64,000 bases of DNA from Rhynchopus euleeides. Lineage: Eukaryota > Euglenozoa > Diplonemea > Diplonemida > Diplonemidae. A program made the position numbers and the translations under genes. Location of the stretch: the NCBI GenBank assembly GCA_963210315.1, contig OY723307.1, forward strand, positions 992,001 through 1,056,000. Direction: 5' to 3'. Numbering within the stretch: position 1 is the stretch's first letter; each line of letters begins with the position of its first letter. Under the pieces are notes generated by a model, which was given only the letters and a program-made list of their open reading frames with translations, had not been told where the DNA came from and ran no database searches. Positions 24,023-34,915 of the stretch are shown here, one piece after another.

Positions 24023-25908
24023 AATCTCGAGGGTGTTCTACGCGGCTCCTGGAACTCACTTCCTTCTCAGGTGTTTCTGGGCATGGGGCAACCTTGCCCA
24101 GGTGTTTCTGGAGTCCCGCCCCACATGTCGTGCGTTCTTTCGTACGGTGTATAGTGAGTTCTGGCAATAATTTTTTGCTCGGTCAGCGCAGTGCCTCCAG
24201 TCCTGTCTCAGTAGCCACACAGAAAGGGGGACCAAAAAAAACTGGGGGGGGACCAAAAAGCGAGACCCCCCCCCCAGATTGCGTAGTTTGTGCGTAGTGA
24301 AAAAGGGGTAAATCAGGGGCACCACGATGGCTATATTTTTTTTTGGGGTTCTAATTCTGGGGGTTGCATACCCTTCCCCCCCCCGGCATTGCAACCCCAG
24401 TTTGCACAAACAAGATCACAAAGACACAAACGGCAACCCTCCAATGGGAGCCTTCACTCTGCGTCAAAAGCTGTTGTCAGCGTGCTCTGTTCTCTGCAAA
24501 CCACGGCAGAGGGAAATACCCACAAAACACGCGACACAGCACTCTCACAGGAACCACCGTGTGCGAGATAGGTGTACCCTATAGAGAAAATACAGCAGGA
24601 TCAAACCCCGTGGAGAAACACAAAAAGGTCAACGAGGCATGATTTTCGTCGATCGCTGCTGCCGCTATTCGAAAAAATAAATACAAGAGCTATCCTATAC
24701 AGGGCCTCTCCGAAAAGGCATTTCCTTTATTACTGTCCTCAACAAAAGACCCCCTTCAGCAAAAAGAAGAAAGTGTGTAGGGCGGGTTGGGAGGGGGAGG
24801 CGGGGACGGGTTCGGGGGGGGCAGGTATATCTAAGGTAAGCGTCGCAGCAAGTGTCCCACCCCCCACCCCCCACACCCACCCCCCGACCTCGCACCCCGA
24901 GACCCGAGCCGCGATGAGGGGAATGAAGCAGGAAAATCAGGAAAGTTCTATGGAAAGGGATGGTGTGTGGCCCAAGAGAGGCCATGGGCCTTTAGAAGCT
25001 TCGCAAGTGGGGGGAGAGGCGGGAGCATGCCAGAAATGGGGGCCTCGAACAGATCTAAGGGGCTGGCCACATGGCATGGTGGAAAGAGTATCGGGGACGC
25101 GGCACCACACAGGCATATCGCCTCACCGGTTTCTCCCGTTTGTCGAGCCCTTGTCTCAACTGCACAGCAGATCCCGGTGTCTGGAGCCGGCATATTTTTT
25201 GTTTCTGAGGGGATGGGGAATCGAGTCTATGTGTTGCGGTGGGGAGCAGCATGTTTTGATCACCTCCACTCCCACCTAACCCAACGTGACAGGTGGCCAG
25301 AAGGTTGCACAAAAAAACGGATTGTGGTGGAGAGCGATGTTGGATCCACCGGCATACTTACAAGCGGGGGTAGGGGGGTTGCCATGAGGTTGGTTACGCA
25401 ATCAAAACTACAGGATGGGGTGAGTCATGCACGGTCGCACGAGCGTGTTCTCGCATATAACCTGATGACTCCACCCTAGTGATGTCTTGAGAGATGATGA
25501 ACACAATCCAGCGTGCCCCAAAACCCTCGCATTCAATGCGTCGGTTGACTGAAGAATCGTTGTCCGGCACCGTCCAAACCCAAACATTTTGCCCAGCAAT
25601 CTCCACGGGACAAAACCAAATGCAACCGGGGTGAATCACAAAGAGAGAAAGGCAGGCAACGACAGCGAGTGATCTTCAAACGCTGACCCACCCCAACAGA
25701 CTAAAAAGAGCAAAATATCCAGCCATATTTTTCGCACGACCTGGATCCCCGACACGTTTGCCTCGGCAATCCCCCCCCCCCCCCCACGATGGCGGACCTC
25801 CTCCCCTCTCGTCAACCCACCGTCTACCCATCGATGTTCGACAAGAGTTAATTCCCTCCCCTCCCCCCGCTCTATACCCACCCACCCGACCTCCCCTCCA
25901 ATACAGAT
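24023..25908. other. Intergenic, repeats only
   Basis: Nearly 1.9 kb without a supportable gene. It holds a second ATTGCGTAGTTTGTGCGTAG copy (24277), a CCCAGGTGTTTCTGG direct repeat near 24070-24110, runs of G and C, and at 25614-25710 a copy of a repeat that recurs at 29577-29673. It should include the 3' UTR of the kinesin gene. Confidence 0.55.
25614..25710 (+). repeat. About 97-bp repeat, copy downstream of the kinesin gene
   Basis: The segment with AACCAAATGCAACC, GTGAATCACAAAGAGAGAAA and GGCAGGCAACGACAG aligns with 29577-29673 in the same orientation with scattered changes. The two copies bracket the kinesin gene. Confidence 0.75.
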
Positions 25909-28900
25909 CTAGCCCGCGGGGTGTCTCACCTCATAGAGCGTGTGGGGCACCAGCCACCCCTGGGAGGCGAAGAACTGCACGCACCCGCGGGTGCGGTGCA
26001 GGTCAAACGCAGACAGGTCCCTCATATCAGCCATCGTTACGGCAGCCCCCTCGACCAGAATCTGCCGCTTCGCCAGCAGATAGTCGGAGGGCAGGACATG
26101 CGCCCTGCCGCAGAAGGCCACCTCCTCCGCCGACAGCCCGACCCCCTCCTGCTGCTCCTCACCCCCCTCCGCCCCGCCGCCGAGCGGAGCATCCCAGGAT
26201 ATGTCGCACCCGGGGCACAACTCCTCCACCGCCAGCAGCCACGCCTGCTTGTCGGTGCTGGTTTGGCATACTACCTCCAGCATCTCCGACACCCCCCGGG
26301 CCTTGAAGGAGAGGGACCTCGGCCCGTGCCTCCCGAGCACAACACCCTCGATGCTCGACAGGGGGAGGGAGATGTGCGTCTGCTTCTTCAGGGGTGCCCC
26401 GGTTGCGGGGTCCACGGGGCAGCAGCATATGGAATCTCCGGTGCTGTAGAGCATTGTGGGAGATGCGGTGCGGAGGGGTGGTGTGGCATCGCCTCCTCCT
26501 CCACCCCCTGCGACAGGCGCCACCGGGGAACCGTAGGAGAGGTAGTCGAGCACGTCGTTTGATAGGGAGGTCATTCCATTGCTCTTTTGAATCAGCTCTG
26601 CGATCCCCACAGGGAGGCTTGCCGACGCAGGGGCTGTGGCATGCCGGGTGGTCTCAGGTGTGCTCAGCCTCTGCGACAGCCTGGAGGCCTCCCGGGCAGC
26701 CAGGAGCTCCGCACGCACCGAGGCGAGCTCATTCCGCAGCGCGGCGTTCTCCCTCTCCGCAGCATCCAAAACAGAGGGGTCGGCGGGGGGGGGCACCGCC
26801 TCCGGGGGCTCCTCCCCGCAACCCACACCACCACCGATAGACCTGCTGCACGCGCTGCACAGCCCCCTGGAGTGGCTGTGGTGGGGCGCGCTCCCATCAC
26901 CTCGCCTCCCCACCGCCTCCGGGCGTGTCTTGACCCGCTTCGCCGTGACCCCGAAGAGGATTGTGCTCTTCGTCTCCCTCTGGTGTTCCGGGGAGAGCGA
27001 GGCTGTGCAGAGGAGCGTTGTAATCGCGTTCCCCCCCAGGGCCTGCTTCAACACCTTCGTCAGGGCGCTGTTCCGATAGACGATGTGGAGAGGCGAGTGG
27101 GGGACATGCTGCTGCTGATGGGACAGGGCACGCTGCAGCACACCCCCTCCTAACGCACTCCCCTCCCGGGTCGAGGAACCCGACGGGCTCGACCCCCGCA
27201 ACGATCCTGATGAAGCCGACGCCCCGCCGACACTATGCGACCTCCCTCGCCTCGCCCCTCCTGGAGTGGACGCAGCGGCCTCCGCCGCACGCCCCCTCCT
27301 CCCAGAAAACCCTCCCCCACGCTCCGCCGCGGCTGGGGGGGGTTGCAGCAGAGTAGAGTGTGCGCTGGGGGAGGTCGCAGCGGCCCTGCTATGTCTTGCG
27401 GAGGTGGAGGAGGCGGAGGAGGAGGCGGAGTCGGGGTGAGGGCTGGAGCTGAGGTCTGCGATGATCTTCTTGAGGTATGTGAGGGAGAGGTTGATGCGGG
27501 TGGTCTCGCGGCGCTGCTGCGCGTCGCAGCTGCTGTCGTCGATCGCCTCGCTCCCAGCCAGGTCGACGAAGTTGAACTGTGCAGGGGGGGCGCCCCCCCT
27601 CCGCCTCCCCGCCGCCAGCGAAATCCGGAACACCGTGTGCGACCTGCTGCTCCGCGAGTTGAGAATGCTCGTCCCCACCGTTCTGTTCCGCACCCCCTCC
27701 GCGATGGCGCCGAGGCACTCCTCTGCGGAGGCGACCCTCACCTCGCGGAGCCCGACGGGGGCGAACTCGCCTGTGGAGACCTCGCGGATCTGCAGCAGCT
27801 TGCAGGGCCCTGCCCCATCGGCATCCTGGGTAGGCAGGGAAGGGTGGGCAGCAGCAGGGCTCTCCGCAGGCTGGAGGAGGTCGTAGCATATCTCGTTGTA
27901 GATTTCGAAGAAGCTCACGGTGACAAGAGGTTGACGCGTGCCGTGTGCTGCGGTGATCTCTTTGAAGAGCTTCTCCGCGGTGTGTGGGACGAGCCCATCG
28001 GCGGAGGAGGTTGCATCCCCCGACCCCCCCGCGAGGGCCCTGCCGTACATCGTGTGGGTCTTCCCCGAGTTGGTCTGCCCATAAGCCAGCACGGTGCAGT
28101 TCACCCCCCGGAGGAAGTGCTGCAGCATCGCAGGGGTGTCGATCGCCCGGGGGACCTCGGCGTTCCCCACACCGGGGCCCATCAGCCTGTCAAACCGATA
28201 CCTCTGCCTCTGCGGGTCGGGTGTGAAGGTGATCCACCCATCCCCTGCGCTGTAGGACCACGGGGCGCGCGGGGTCTCCGCCTTTGCCCCGCCGGAAACA
28301 CCCTCGCTGAAGGATCTGCTCCTCACGCGAGCCCCTCCACCGCCACCGCCAACACCAACACCAACACTACTCCCCCCTTCCCCAGGAAGCTGTGGACGCA
28401 GACGAAGATACACTCTGATGTTGGTCGGGAGGGGGGGTGGGAGCGGGAGTGATGCGATGGGAGTTCCAGGAGCAGCAGCAGCAGCAGTGGTGGTGGTTGT
28501 GGGGGTGGAGGTGGTGGCGGTGGCGGCGGCATCCGGCATCGCCCCCCCAAAAAGTGAGGGGTCGGCATGCGGTGCCGGCGGGGTTGCGTTGCCCTGCTGC
28601 GGGTACGGGGGCAGCCTGGAGGGCCCCGCCTCCGCGTCGCCCCCCACACCCACCCCTCCCCGCACCTCCCGGGGCGGGGAGGGCGGCGGCGTGGGGTTGG
28701 GGGTGGGTGCGCCGCCAGAGTGGGGCGGCTCGACGGAGAAGACGGTTTTGAAGACCTCCTGCGGCTTCGCCGCGGCGTGGCAGAGGAACTGGAGGCGCTC
28801 CGGGGCGGCGGTGGGTTCGGAGGCGAGGATCACCTTCACGCACGCCGTGCCGCCCGGGGGGATGGACCCCTTGACAGGCGCAGCGCAGAGCACCCGTGTG

Positions 28901-29112
28901 TTGCTGCTGCGGAGCTTGAACCCAACCTCGGTGTCAGGGCTGCCGTTCCGCAGGGTGACCGTGTCGCCACCCCGGAGGAGGCCTCCATGGGAGACGGGGG
29001 TGGCGGTGGTCTCGGCACCGGCACGGCCCCCGCTGTCACGCCTCCCGGAGGTGGAGAAGGACACCAACTGAGGCGCGCTGCTGGCTCGCGTGTCGCGATC
29101 CGGCAACACCAT
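25909..29112 (-). CDS. Kinesin with MSP-like N-terminus and PH-like C-terminus
   Basis: A microtubule motor of 1,067 residues with no intron. Residues 40-130 resemble a major-sperm-protein/VAP fold (VTLRNGSPDTEVGFKLRSS, then IPPGGTACVKVIL). The motor spans 231-728: P-loop GQTNSGKTHT at 345, switch I NSRSSRSHT at 485, switch II DLAGSE at 517, YRNSALTKVLKQALGG at 679. INLSLTYLKKI replaces the usual INKSLLALG. A Ser/Gly/Ala-rich insert of about 120 residues (555-675) splits the motor just before YRNSALT. A short coiled coil (780-818) and a PH-like domain (886-968, ending KQAWLLAVEELCPG) follow. The frame is open upstream to 29358 through a poly-Pro stretch, but that looks untranslated, so I chose ATG 29112. 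A GAG|GTGAGA sequence lies just before the stop, so a further exon is possible. Confidence 0.9.
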   Translation of the reverse strand: MVLPDRDTRASSAPQLVSFSTSGRRDSGGRAGAETTATPVSHGGLLRGGDTVTLRNGSPDTEVGFKLRSSNTRVLCAAPVKGSIPPGGTACVKVILASEPTAAPERLQFLCHAAAKPQEVFKTVFSVEPPHSGGAPTPNPTPPPSPPREVRGGVGVGGDAEAGPSRLPPYPQQGNATPPAPHADPSLFGGAMPDAAATATTSTPTTTTTAAAAAPGTPIASLPLPPPLPTNIRVYLRLRPQLPGEGGSSVGVGVGGGGGGARVRSRSFSEGVSGGAKAETPRAPWSYSAGDGWITFTPDPQRQRYRFDRLMGPGVGNAEVPRAIDTPAMLQHFLRGVNCTVLAYGQTNSGKTHTMYGRALAGGSGDATSSADGLVPHTAEKLFKEITAAHGTRQPLVTVSFFEIYNEICYDLLQPAESPAAAHPSLPTQDADGAGPCKLLQIREVSTGEFAPVGLREVRVASAEECLGAIAEGVRNRTVGTSILNSRSSRSHTVFRISLAAGRRRGGAPPAQFNFVDLAGSEAIDDSSCDAQQRRETTRINLSLTYLKKIIADLSSSPHPDSASSSASSTSARHSRAAATSPSAHSTLLQPPPAAAERGGGFSGRRGRAAEAAASTPGGARRGRSHSVGGASASSGSLRGSSPSGSSTREGSALGGGVLQRALSHQQQHVPHSPLHIVYRNSALTKVLKQALGGNAITTLLCTASLSPEHQRETKSTILFGVTAKRVKTRPEAVGRRGDGSAPHHSHSRGLCSACSRSIGGGVGCGEEPPEAVPPPADPSVLDAAERENAALRNELASVRAELLAAREASRLSQRLSTPETTRHATAPASASLPVGIAELIQKSNGMTSLSNDVLDYLSYGSPVAPVAGGGGGGDATPPLRTASPTMLYSTGDSICCCPVDPATGAPLKKQTHISLPLSSIEGVVLGRHGPRSLSFKARGVSEMLEVVCQTSTDKQAWLLAVEELCPGCDISWDAPLGGGAEGGEEQQEGVGLSAEEVAFCGRAHVLPSDYLLAKRQILVEGAAVTMADMRDLSAFDLHRTRGCVQFFASQGWLVPHTLYEVRHPAG

Positions 29113-30043
29113 CGCGCCTGGCGAGGTGGTGGTGGTGGTGGCGGCGGTGGTGTGACAGTATGGGGTATCGCATTGATGATGTGAAAAGCTTTGGAGGAGG
29201 CGGGGAGGGGGAGGGGGAGGGGGAGGGGGGGGCGGGGGGTTACGGAGAAGGAACTGGCTGCGGCGTTGGCACCACCCCACCTGCCTTCTTCTATCGTGGG
29301 TGGGTGGGACGGAAGTTTTTCCCCCCCTTTTATCCCATGGGGGGACAGCTGTTGCCATGGGGGGGGGAGGGGGGGGGGGGCAGAGAGAATCATCCTTGAA
29401 AGTGAAGGTTTGGCAACCTCACCGACAATCCTTTTGGAACAAAAGGCATGCCCTTGGGAGGGGGGGGGGGTGGGGGGAAGGAGAGGAGTCGTGATGGTTT
29501 GGAGCGGTATGTTGTATTTTTGCCGCCCTGATTGACACGCGGGATCCCCGCCCACTGCTCTCTCTTACCCCCCTGAGAAGCAAAACCAATGCAACCGAGT
29601 GAATCACAAGAGAGAAAAGGCAGGCAACGACAGTTGATGTTCTTCGAAACGCAGAACACCCCAACAAGAAAAGGCCTGATGGGGCATGCTCTTCATCGGA
29701 TTACCACACCTCCCCCAGTCAGTTCAATTGAACAGTTGCAAGCTTTGTTTGTTTGTTTTCGATGCGTGTATTTTTTTTTTGACGCTTGCACACAGACACA
29801 CCCCAAGGCCACAGGTGAGGGGGGGGGTGTCTAGGCGGATCTTCCACCCGGCGGCTGGGGCGCGGCACCCACCTCCTCGGCAACGTTGCTGAGTCAACAC
29901 AAATTGACGGCAACATCACTACACTACTTAGGCACACAGCCTCTCTCTCCTACCACCTACCAGCAGATGCCCTATGTCTAAACATAGGTATGCCTGTCGC
30001 TGACGAAGAACTATAGTGAACCGAGGACTTCTCCACCCCCACA
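29113..30043. other. Intergenic, G-rich, with a repeat copy
   Basis: No gene is seen. Runs of GGAGGGGG near 29200 and several G tracts up to 29470 read as pyrimidine tracts upstream of the kinesin start. A copy of the flanking repeat lies at 29577-29673. Confidence 0.6.
29577..29673 (+). repeat. About 97-bp repeat, copy upstream of the kinesin gene
   Basis: Partner of 25614-25710, same orientation, sharing AACCAATGCAACCGAGTGAA, AGGCAGGCAACGACAG and ACACCCCAACAAG. The function is unknown. Confidence 0.75.
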
Positions 30044-30748
30044 CTACGACCACTCATCCTGGATGGGTTCGGGTGCACACTTCGGCGAGGTCTTCCCCCG
30101 GCGGCGGGCGTCTCCAGGCGCCTCGCGCCTTGCGGCATCCCACTCCTTCTCCCAGCCATGCTTGAACCGGCGGCGGAACTCGATCTCCGACAGCAGCTTC
30201 CCGTCGCTCGTCTCCCGCTTCTCGACACGGCCAGCCTTGTTTGCCCAGAGTGTCGAAGGGAGGGCGTTCTGGACAGCCGGGTCACCTGCGTCTGTCGGGC
30301 CCGACCCAGACGCGTCGGGATCTGTCGGGCTAGCCGAGTCTGACAGGGGTGCATCCTTCCACAGGTCAGCGTAATTCGCCAGGCCGTAGTAGGTGCAGAA
30401 ATCCTCCTCTGTGTAGAGGCAGCCGTCCGGGGCATAGCGCTTCTCCTTCTCAGCAGAGAAGCCGGCAAGGTTGTCCAGCGCCTGGAGGCTCGCCTTGCAG
30501 ACGCGCTTCTCGTTCACCAGGCCAACCTTCCTCCCGACAGCGCTGATCAGATCCATGACAGTGTTGCGGCAGTCAAGGTAATCCTCCTTCGTCACAGGGC
30601 GGTCCAGATCGGCACCCCCCTCGAGGCAGGAGAAGACGCCCCACAGGTCATCCGTGGCCCGGTCCCACTGCTGCCGCCACTCAGCGGGGCTGGGTGACGT
30701 TGCCTGCGTCACTGATGCCTTTTTGCCCTTGGGCTTCTTGGGTGGCAT
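30044..30748 (-). CDS. Hypothetical protein, 234 aa, basic N-terminus
   Basis: A single exon starting MPPKKPKGKKASVTQ, a lysine-rich head. The body has helical, tryptophan-containing segments (EWRQQWDRATDDLWGVFSCL; CTYYGLANYADLWKDA; RFKHGWEKEWDAARRE) separated by a Ser/Asp/Pro linker near residues 145-170. There is no signal peptide or membrane segment. The Lys-rich head and a final basic stretch (ARRRGKTSPK) could bind nucleic acid or microtubules, but that is inference. Pyrimidine runs (G runs on the plus strand at 30890-30925) lie upstream. The frame is open to 30775, but 30748 is the first ATG. I do not recognise the family. Confidence 0.75.
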   Translation of the reverse strand: MPPKKPKGKKASVTQATSPSPAEWRQQWDRATDDLWGVFSCLEGGADLDRPVTKEDYLDCRNTVMDLISAVGRKVGLVNEKRVCKASLQALDNLAGFSAEKEKRYAPDGCLYTEEDFCTYYGLANYADLWKDAPLSDSASPTDPDASGSGPTDAGDPAVQNALPSTLWANKAGRVEKRETSDGKLLSEIEFRRRFKHGWEKEWDAARREAPGDARRRGKTSPKCAPEPIQDEWS

Positions 30749-31108
30749 GTCTTGGGTGTATACGCCCTGGCCCACCCTTCCTGCGTGCGCAGTGTGTTAT
30801 GTGCGATTGGCCCTTGTGGTGGGTTCAACAAAAAGATGCACAGGCTGTTTGGTTTTTGTCAGTTCGGGTTGTACCCCAACTCAGGACCGCAGGGGGGGAA
30901 AGGGGGAAGGGGGGAAGGGGGGGTGTCGAGCCGTCTCCAACTTCTGCTGAGAAATACACACTAACCCCCCTTCCCACCTCTCTCCCACCCGTTATCTGCT
31001 GCATTGGAGAACCCTGCGTTGCCCGCATGCTACTGACGGGTGATCCCTTGTGGTCGAAGGCACGGCAGGCGGCGTGTTGCCTGGTTTTTGTGGGGGGGGG
31101 GGGGGGGG

Positions 31109-32486
31109 TTAGATGTAATCGCGCACCATATTCGAGGATACGGTTGGATGCAGCTTCTGCACCATTGTCAGCAAGCGTTTGAATCCCTGTGACAGAGAGG
31201 CGGGGCCGGTGTCGGGGGCGTGGGGGGCGAAGAGAGACAACACTGCACAGCAGACCACCCACTACCCCAACACGACCTCACAACCCAACGACTGCACAAC
31301 GGCGTGGACTGCATACCTGGATATACTTGCGCTGCGTCTCGCTGTTGAGGATGTGGGCCTGCTTGTTGGTGCTGATCCGCTCTCGCCCTGCACGCGAGTG
31401 AATACCGACCTGCATGAGTGGCGTGTGGGGGTGGGATGGCGGGGTGGGTCGGCAAACAGAATCAGCGGAACACACGCCATGCATCAAACACCCCCTCCCC
31501 CCTCCCCCTCCCGCTCCCACCCCTCCCCCACCACCCCAACGCGAAAAGAAACACACCTGCGTCACACCGAGGGGCCACGCGGCGTTCCCCACAGCCATGC
31601 TCTGGTACACCTCCATTGCCCGGACGTACTCCTTCCTCTGGGCGTAGAAGGACATGTCCATGAAGGGGCGTGCCAGGCTTTCGGACAGTGTGCCCTTCTT
31701 CAGGAGCTTCTCGAGGGGCTGCATGTAGCCAACCGTCTCCTCATACCGGGCAGCCTCACGCTGGCCGGCGCCGCTCTTCCGCTCCTCCTGCGGGCGGCGG
31801 AGGAGGAGGAGGTGCCACTCCAGCAGGGCGGCCTGCATGAACATCAGAACGAACTGCTGCACCTCCGCCATCGGGGCGGACTTGCTCGGCAGGGTCTTGT
31901 CGCTGGGGTTCGCTACGTCGATCACCTCCAGGCCCCCCTGCCGCTCCTGCAGCGCCTTCTCCTTCTCCGCGATGACCGCCAGGATGCGGTTCCGCTCCTC
32001 CTCTTCCGCCTGCTCGGGTGTCACGCCGGACTCCAGGCGCTGCCGGTTCGCATTGAGCGTCTCCTCCATCGCACGCTTCAGGAGCTCCTTCTGGTGGGAG
32101 AGCCCCGAGGCGTCTGCCATGTCGTCCAGCACAACCTCGCGCGAGATCAGCTCCTGGAGGCGATCCCGGCGCTGCGCATCGTCCTCGCCGAAGAGGGTTG
32201 CAGGCTCGCCGCGGTCACGTAGGCGTCGGATTACCTCCTTGCGTGGCATGAAGGCAACAGTGTTCCCGGAGGCTGAGGGGACAGCGGCGTGAACCGCCGC
32301 CTCAGCCACCCACTTCTGCCTGCGCTTGGCGCGTTCCTCCTCGGCGGCGCGCTGGTCTTCGAGGTATTTCCGGCGGCGCTCCTCTTCGACCTCGCCACGG
32401 CTGATTACGCGCGGCCCCCCTCCCTCCTTCTTCCGCTCTTCACGCTCAGTTGCGCGCGCCGCCTTCATCTTCTTCCATGATGACAT
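31109..32486 (-). CDS. PRP18: Pre-mRNA splicing factor PRP18
   Basis: PRP18 is a U5 snRNP-associated factor that acts at the second step of splicing, in 3' splice site choice. The 366-residue protein is in three exons: 32486-31557, 31409-31317 and 31186-31109. Introns are 147 nt (GTGTGT...AG) and 130 nt (GTATGC...AG), both phase 0. After a charged coiled-coil N-terminus comes the PRP4-like motif VIRRLRDRGEPATLFGEDDA (near residue 85). The C-terminal helical domain runs from FMQAALLEWHLLLL through SLARPFMDMSFYAQRKEYVRA to the family signature SMAVGNAAWPLGVTQVGIHS and LNSETQRKYIQ. The tail, GFKRLLTMVQKLHP, closes the domain. Length and domain order match fungal and animal PRP18. Its presence agrees with the cis introns seen in its neighbours. 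Confidence 0.93.
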
Positions 32487-33476
32487 CGCGGGTGGGGGGA
32501 AATCACAACACAAAAAAAAGAGGGGCAGGCAGCAGTGCCTGCCGTGTACACTACCCCCCCCCGCACAGGGCAGCTGGAAAGGGTGTGTGTGGCAGTGGGA
32601 TGGGTGGGGCAAACACAAGAGCGAGGTGCCCTTTCAAAGTACGGTGTGCGATCCCGCGTGGCGCCCGGATCGGTGGTGGCCCAGACGTTCCAGCGGAAGA
32701 AACAGGCCCTCCTGGCAGCTCTGCGCGAGGCGGCGGCTCCTCCTTCTGATGACGAGCAAGAGGCTGTTGGGGAACTCGGAAGGAGCGTGTCGCACAGATC
32801 CTGTCAGGGGGCGTCAGAAATACAGGAGATGCGGCCGGGGGGGGGAGCAGGGGTAGGGGTAGGGGTGTATTCATGATGCTGCGCACAGCGCTGCTCCATT
32901 GCGCTTCAGCATTCACACTGCGCGCCGGGTGCACGCAAACCCCTGTCACTACTACTAAGAATGGCACCGCGATGCCCGATATCGACAATCATCGAGCACG
33001 GCTCGGATTTGCCCCACTGTTTCGTGAACTTTTTTTAGCACCCCCCCTCTGCGTGTGTGTTTGCTGCGCACGCTCCAAGAAGAACACCACGGGGAGGCTA
33101 GAGGAAGGCACAAGGCCACATCGGTTGGAATGCGTTTTGACGCACATCCCCAGATCTCCCCACAAAGGTGGGCTCTGGGGAAGGGGGGGGGGGGAGTGGA
33201 GGGCGTCAGTGCTGGGCCTGCGCAGGCTCTCCACCCACGGGAGGAGCGCAAGCTCCTAACAGCACCAGAATGGGGGGGGGGGGGTGCACCAGAGGCACCG
33301 GGGCGCCACTCAGGCAACTCTAAGCCAGTTTAGAGTGTAGGCAGCCACACTCACCGCCCCCTCCCCCATCCCCACCGCACGGGCATTTCTGCTACGCGCT
33401 CCTTCGAGCAGGCAGCTGGCAGAGCAAGATGCGCAGGGTGTTTCTGGCGTTAACGGCCGACCCACCAGGGCACGCG
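32487..33476. other. Intergenic, one plus-strand coding-like patch
   Basis: No supportable gene. On the plus strand at about 32660-32830 a frame reads AQTFQRKKQALLAALREAAA followed by PPSDDEQEAVGELGRS, protein-like in composition but without flanking coding sequence, so it may be a gene scrap. Poly-G runs occur at 33185 and 33275. Confidence 0.45.
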
Positions 33477-34915
33477 CTACCGGAGCCGGAGCAGGCCAAA
33501 GATGGGGTCCATTGCGGGAGCAGAGAAGAGCACGACTAGGATGCCAAAAATGCCCATCGACCAGGTGCCGCACACAATGGCAAGGGTGCGCGACCCGTCA
33601 TGTGTAGGTGAGGTGGCATTCCCTCCCAGAGGGGCAGACGCGCCGGTTAATATCGTCGCTGCAATGAAGAAGCCCTGCAGAGAGAGATGGTGTGTGTGTG
33701 AGGGGGGGGGGGAGGGCTGGTTGGTGCTCACGTGTGTGAGGGGTTGGGCATGACAGTCGTGTTCACATAAAAAGGTTGTGCTGGCGAGGGGGGGTATGGG
33801 TGGCATACATCCTCGAAGTCGATGTCGTGATCAGACGCGGCAAACAACGCGCCAAAGATGCACGCAAACGTTGTCACCTGCAGGGGGTGGTGATGGTGGT
33901 ACCGCTGCCAACAGGCCTTCCGCTCTAAAGCGCAGAAAGCTAAACCGGATATACCACGAAACACGTTGGCAATGTTGGAGTAGCGAATCAGCATCGTACA
34001 GAAGCCCACGAGAGAACCGCTGCACGATAACCTGACACGCTGTGCGAAATACAGATCGCAACGCAGAGTTTCTTTAGGCACAAGAGTGAAGACAAAGATA
34101 CTGCGAAAGACACACACCCCCTGGGTACTATACCACCCTCCCCTCCCCTCCACTGCCTGATGCCCACACCATACCACGAGTGGGACCCCCAGTATGAGCA
34201 GGCAGGACACCCGCGCACAGGCGGACCGTGTCTCCGAATCGAGCTCTGTCCCGAGCAGGTTGAATATGCTGTTGGCTTTGGTCGTGCTGCCCTTGTCGGA
34301 TTCGTTATCCCCCGACTCCGCCACGGTAATCTCTGACATGGCCATCGGATCCCTGGGGGACACGTCGTCGCCGAACGGCGTGCTGGGCGCTGACAACCGC
34401 CCGGGCTGCCCCAGCGACTGCCGCGACTTCAGGGGCGAAAGGTGCCGCAGCCCGGGCGATTGGAGCTTGCTGGGGGACGAGATATCCTTCTCCTGAACCC
34501 CGCCGTTGAAGGCGCCCTGCTTCTCGGGGCGCACCAGGGGCTTGAGCCCCGGCACAGACCGGGCCTTGCGGAGGTGGGAGGTCTGCGAGCCTCCCAGAGC
34601 CTCCGCCTCTTCGGCATCGTCCCCTGCGTCCCCTGCTGTGTCGTCCTTCACATCCCCCACGTTGAGGGGGAAGGGGTGCAGGTCATGCACCGCAGAATCG
34701 CCCAGCGGGAGCGTGCCATCCGTAAACCCCGAATCCTCCATGATGTCGATGGAGTCCATCATCTTCGCAGGCGTCAGGCCTGACTCGCAGACAGGCTCCG
34801 GCTCCAGCAACCCCACAGCACCCGTATCACCGCCCCGACCTGGCGCGTCGTCGTCGGCATGCAGCGACCGCTGCCTCAGGGGCGGCGCCCCGTCGTCCCC
34901 ATCCTCCGTACTCAT
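33477..34915 (-). CDS. Unknown membrane protein with pore-loop-like segment
   Basis: A 335-residue protein in three exons: 34915-34175, 33877-33809 and 33674-33477. Introns of 297 nt (GTATGG) and 134 nt (GTATGC) are both phase 0. The first 235 residues are acidic, Ser/Pro-rich and predicted disordered, with many SP/TP sites. The C-terminus is membrane-embedded: SCLLILGVPLVVTTFACIFG as a first helix, a re-entrant-like stretch FEDGFFIAATILTGASAPLG, and a last helix near GIFGILVVLFSAPAM. The order helix, loop with TGASAPLGG, helix recalls a two-helix channel pore, but I cannot assign a family. The stop follows LRLR at a site that also reads CCG|GTAGCG, so a missed 3' exon is possible. Confidence 0.7.

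Noticed and set aside
29113-29358. Extending the kinesin N-terminus upstream to 29358
   Set aside because: The added 82 residues are poly-Pro and His/Thr runs from a pyrimidine tract, which fits a 5' leader or acceptor region. The MSP-like domain starts after ATG 29112.
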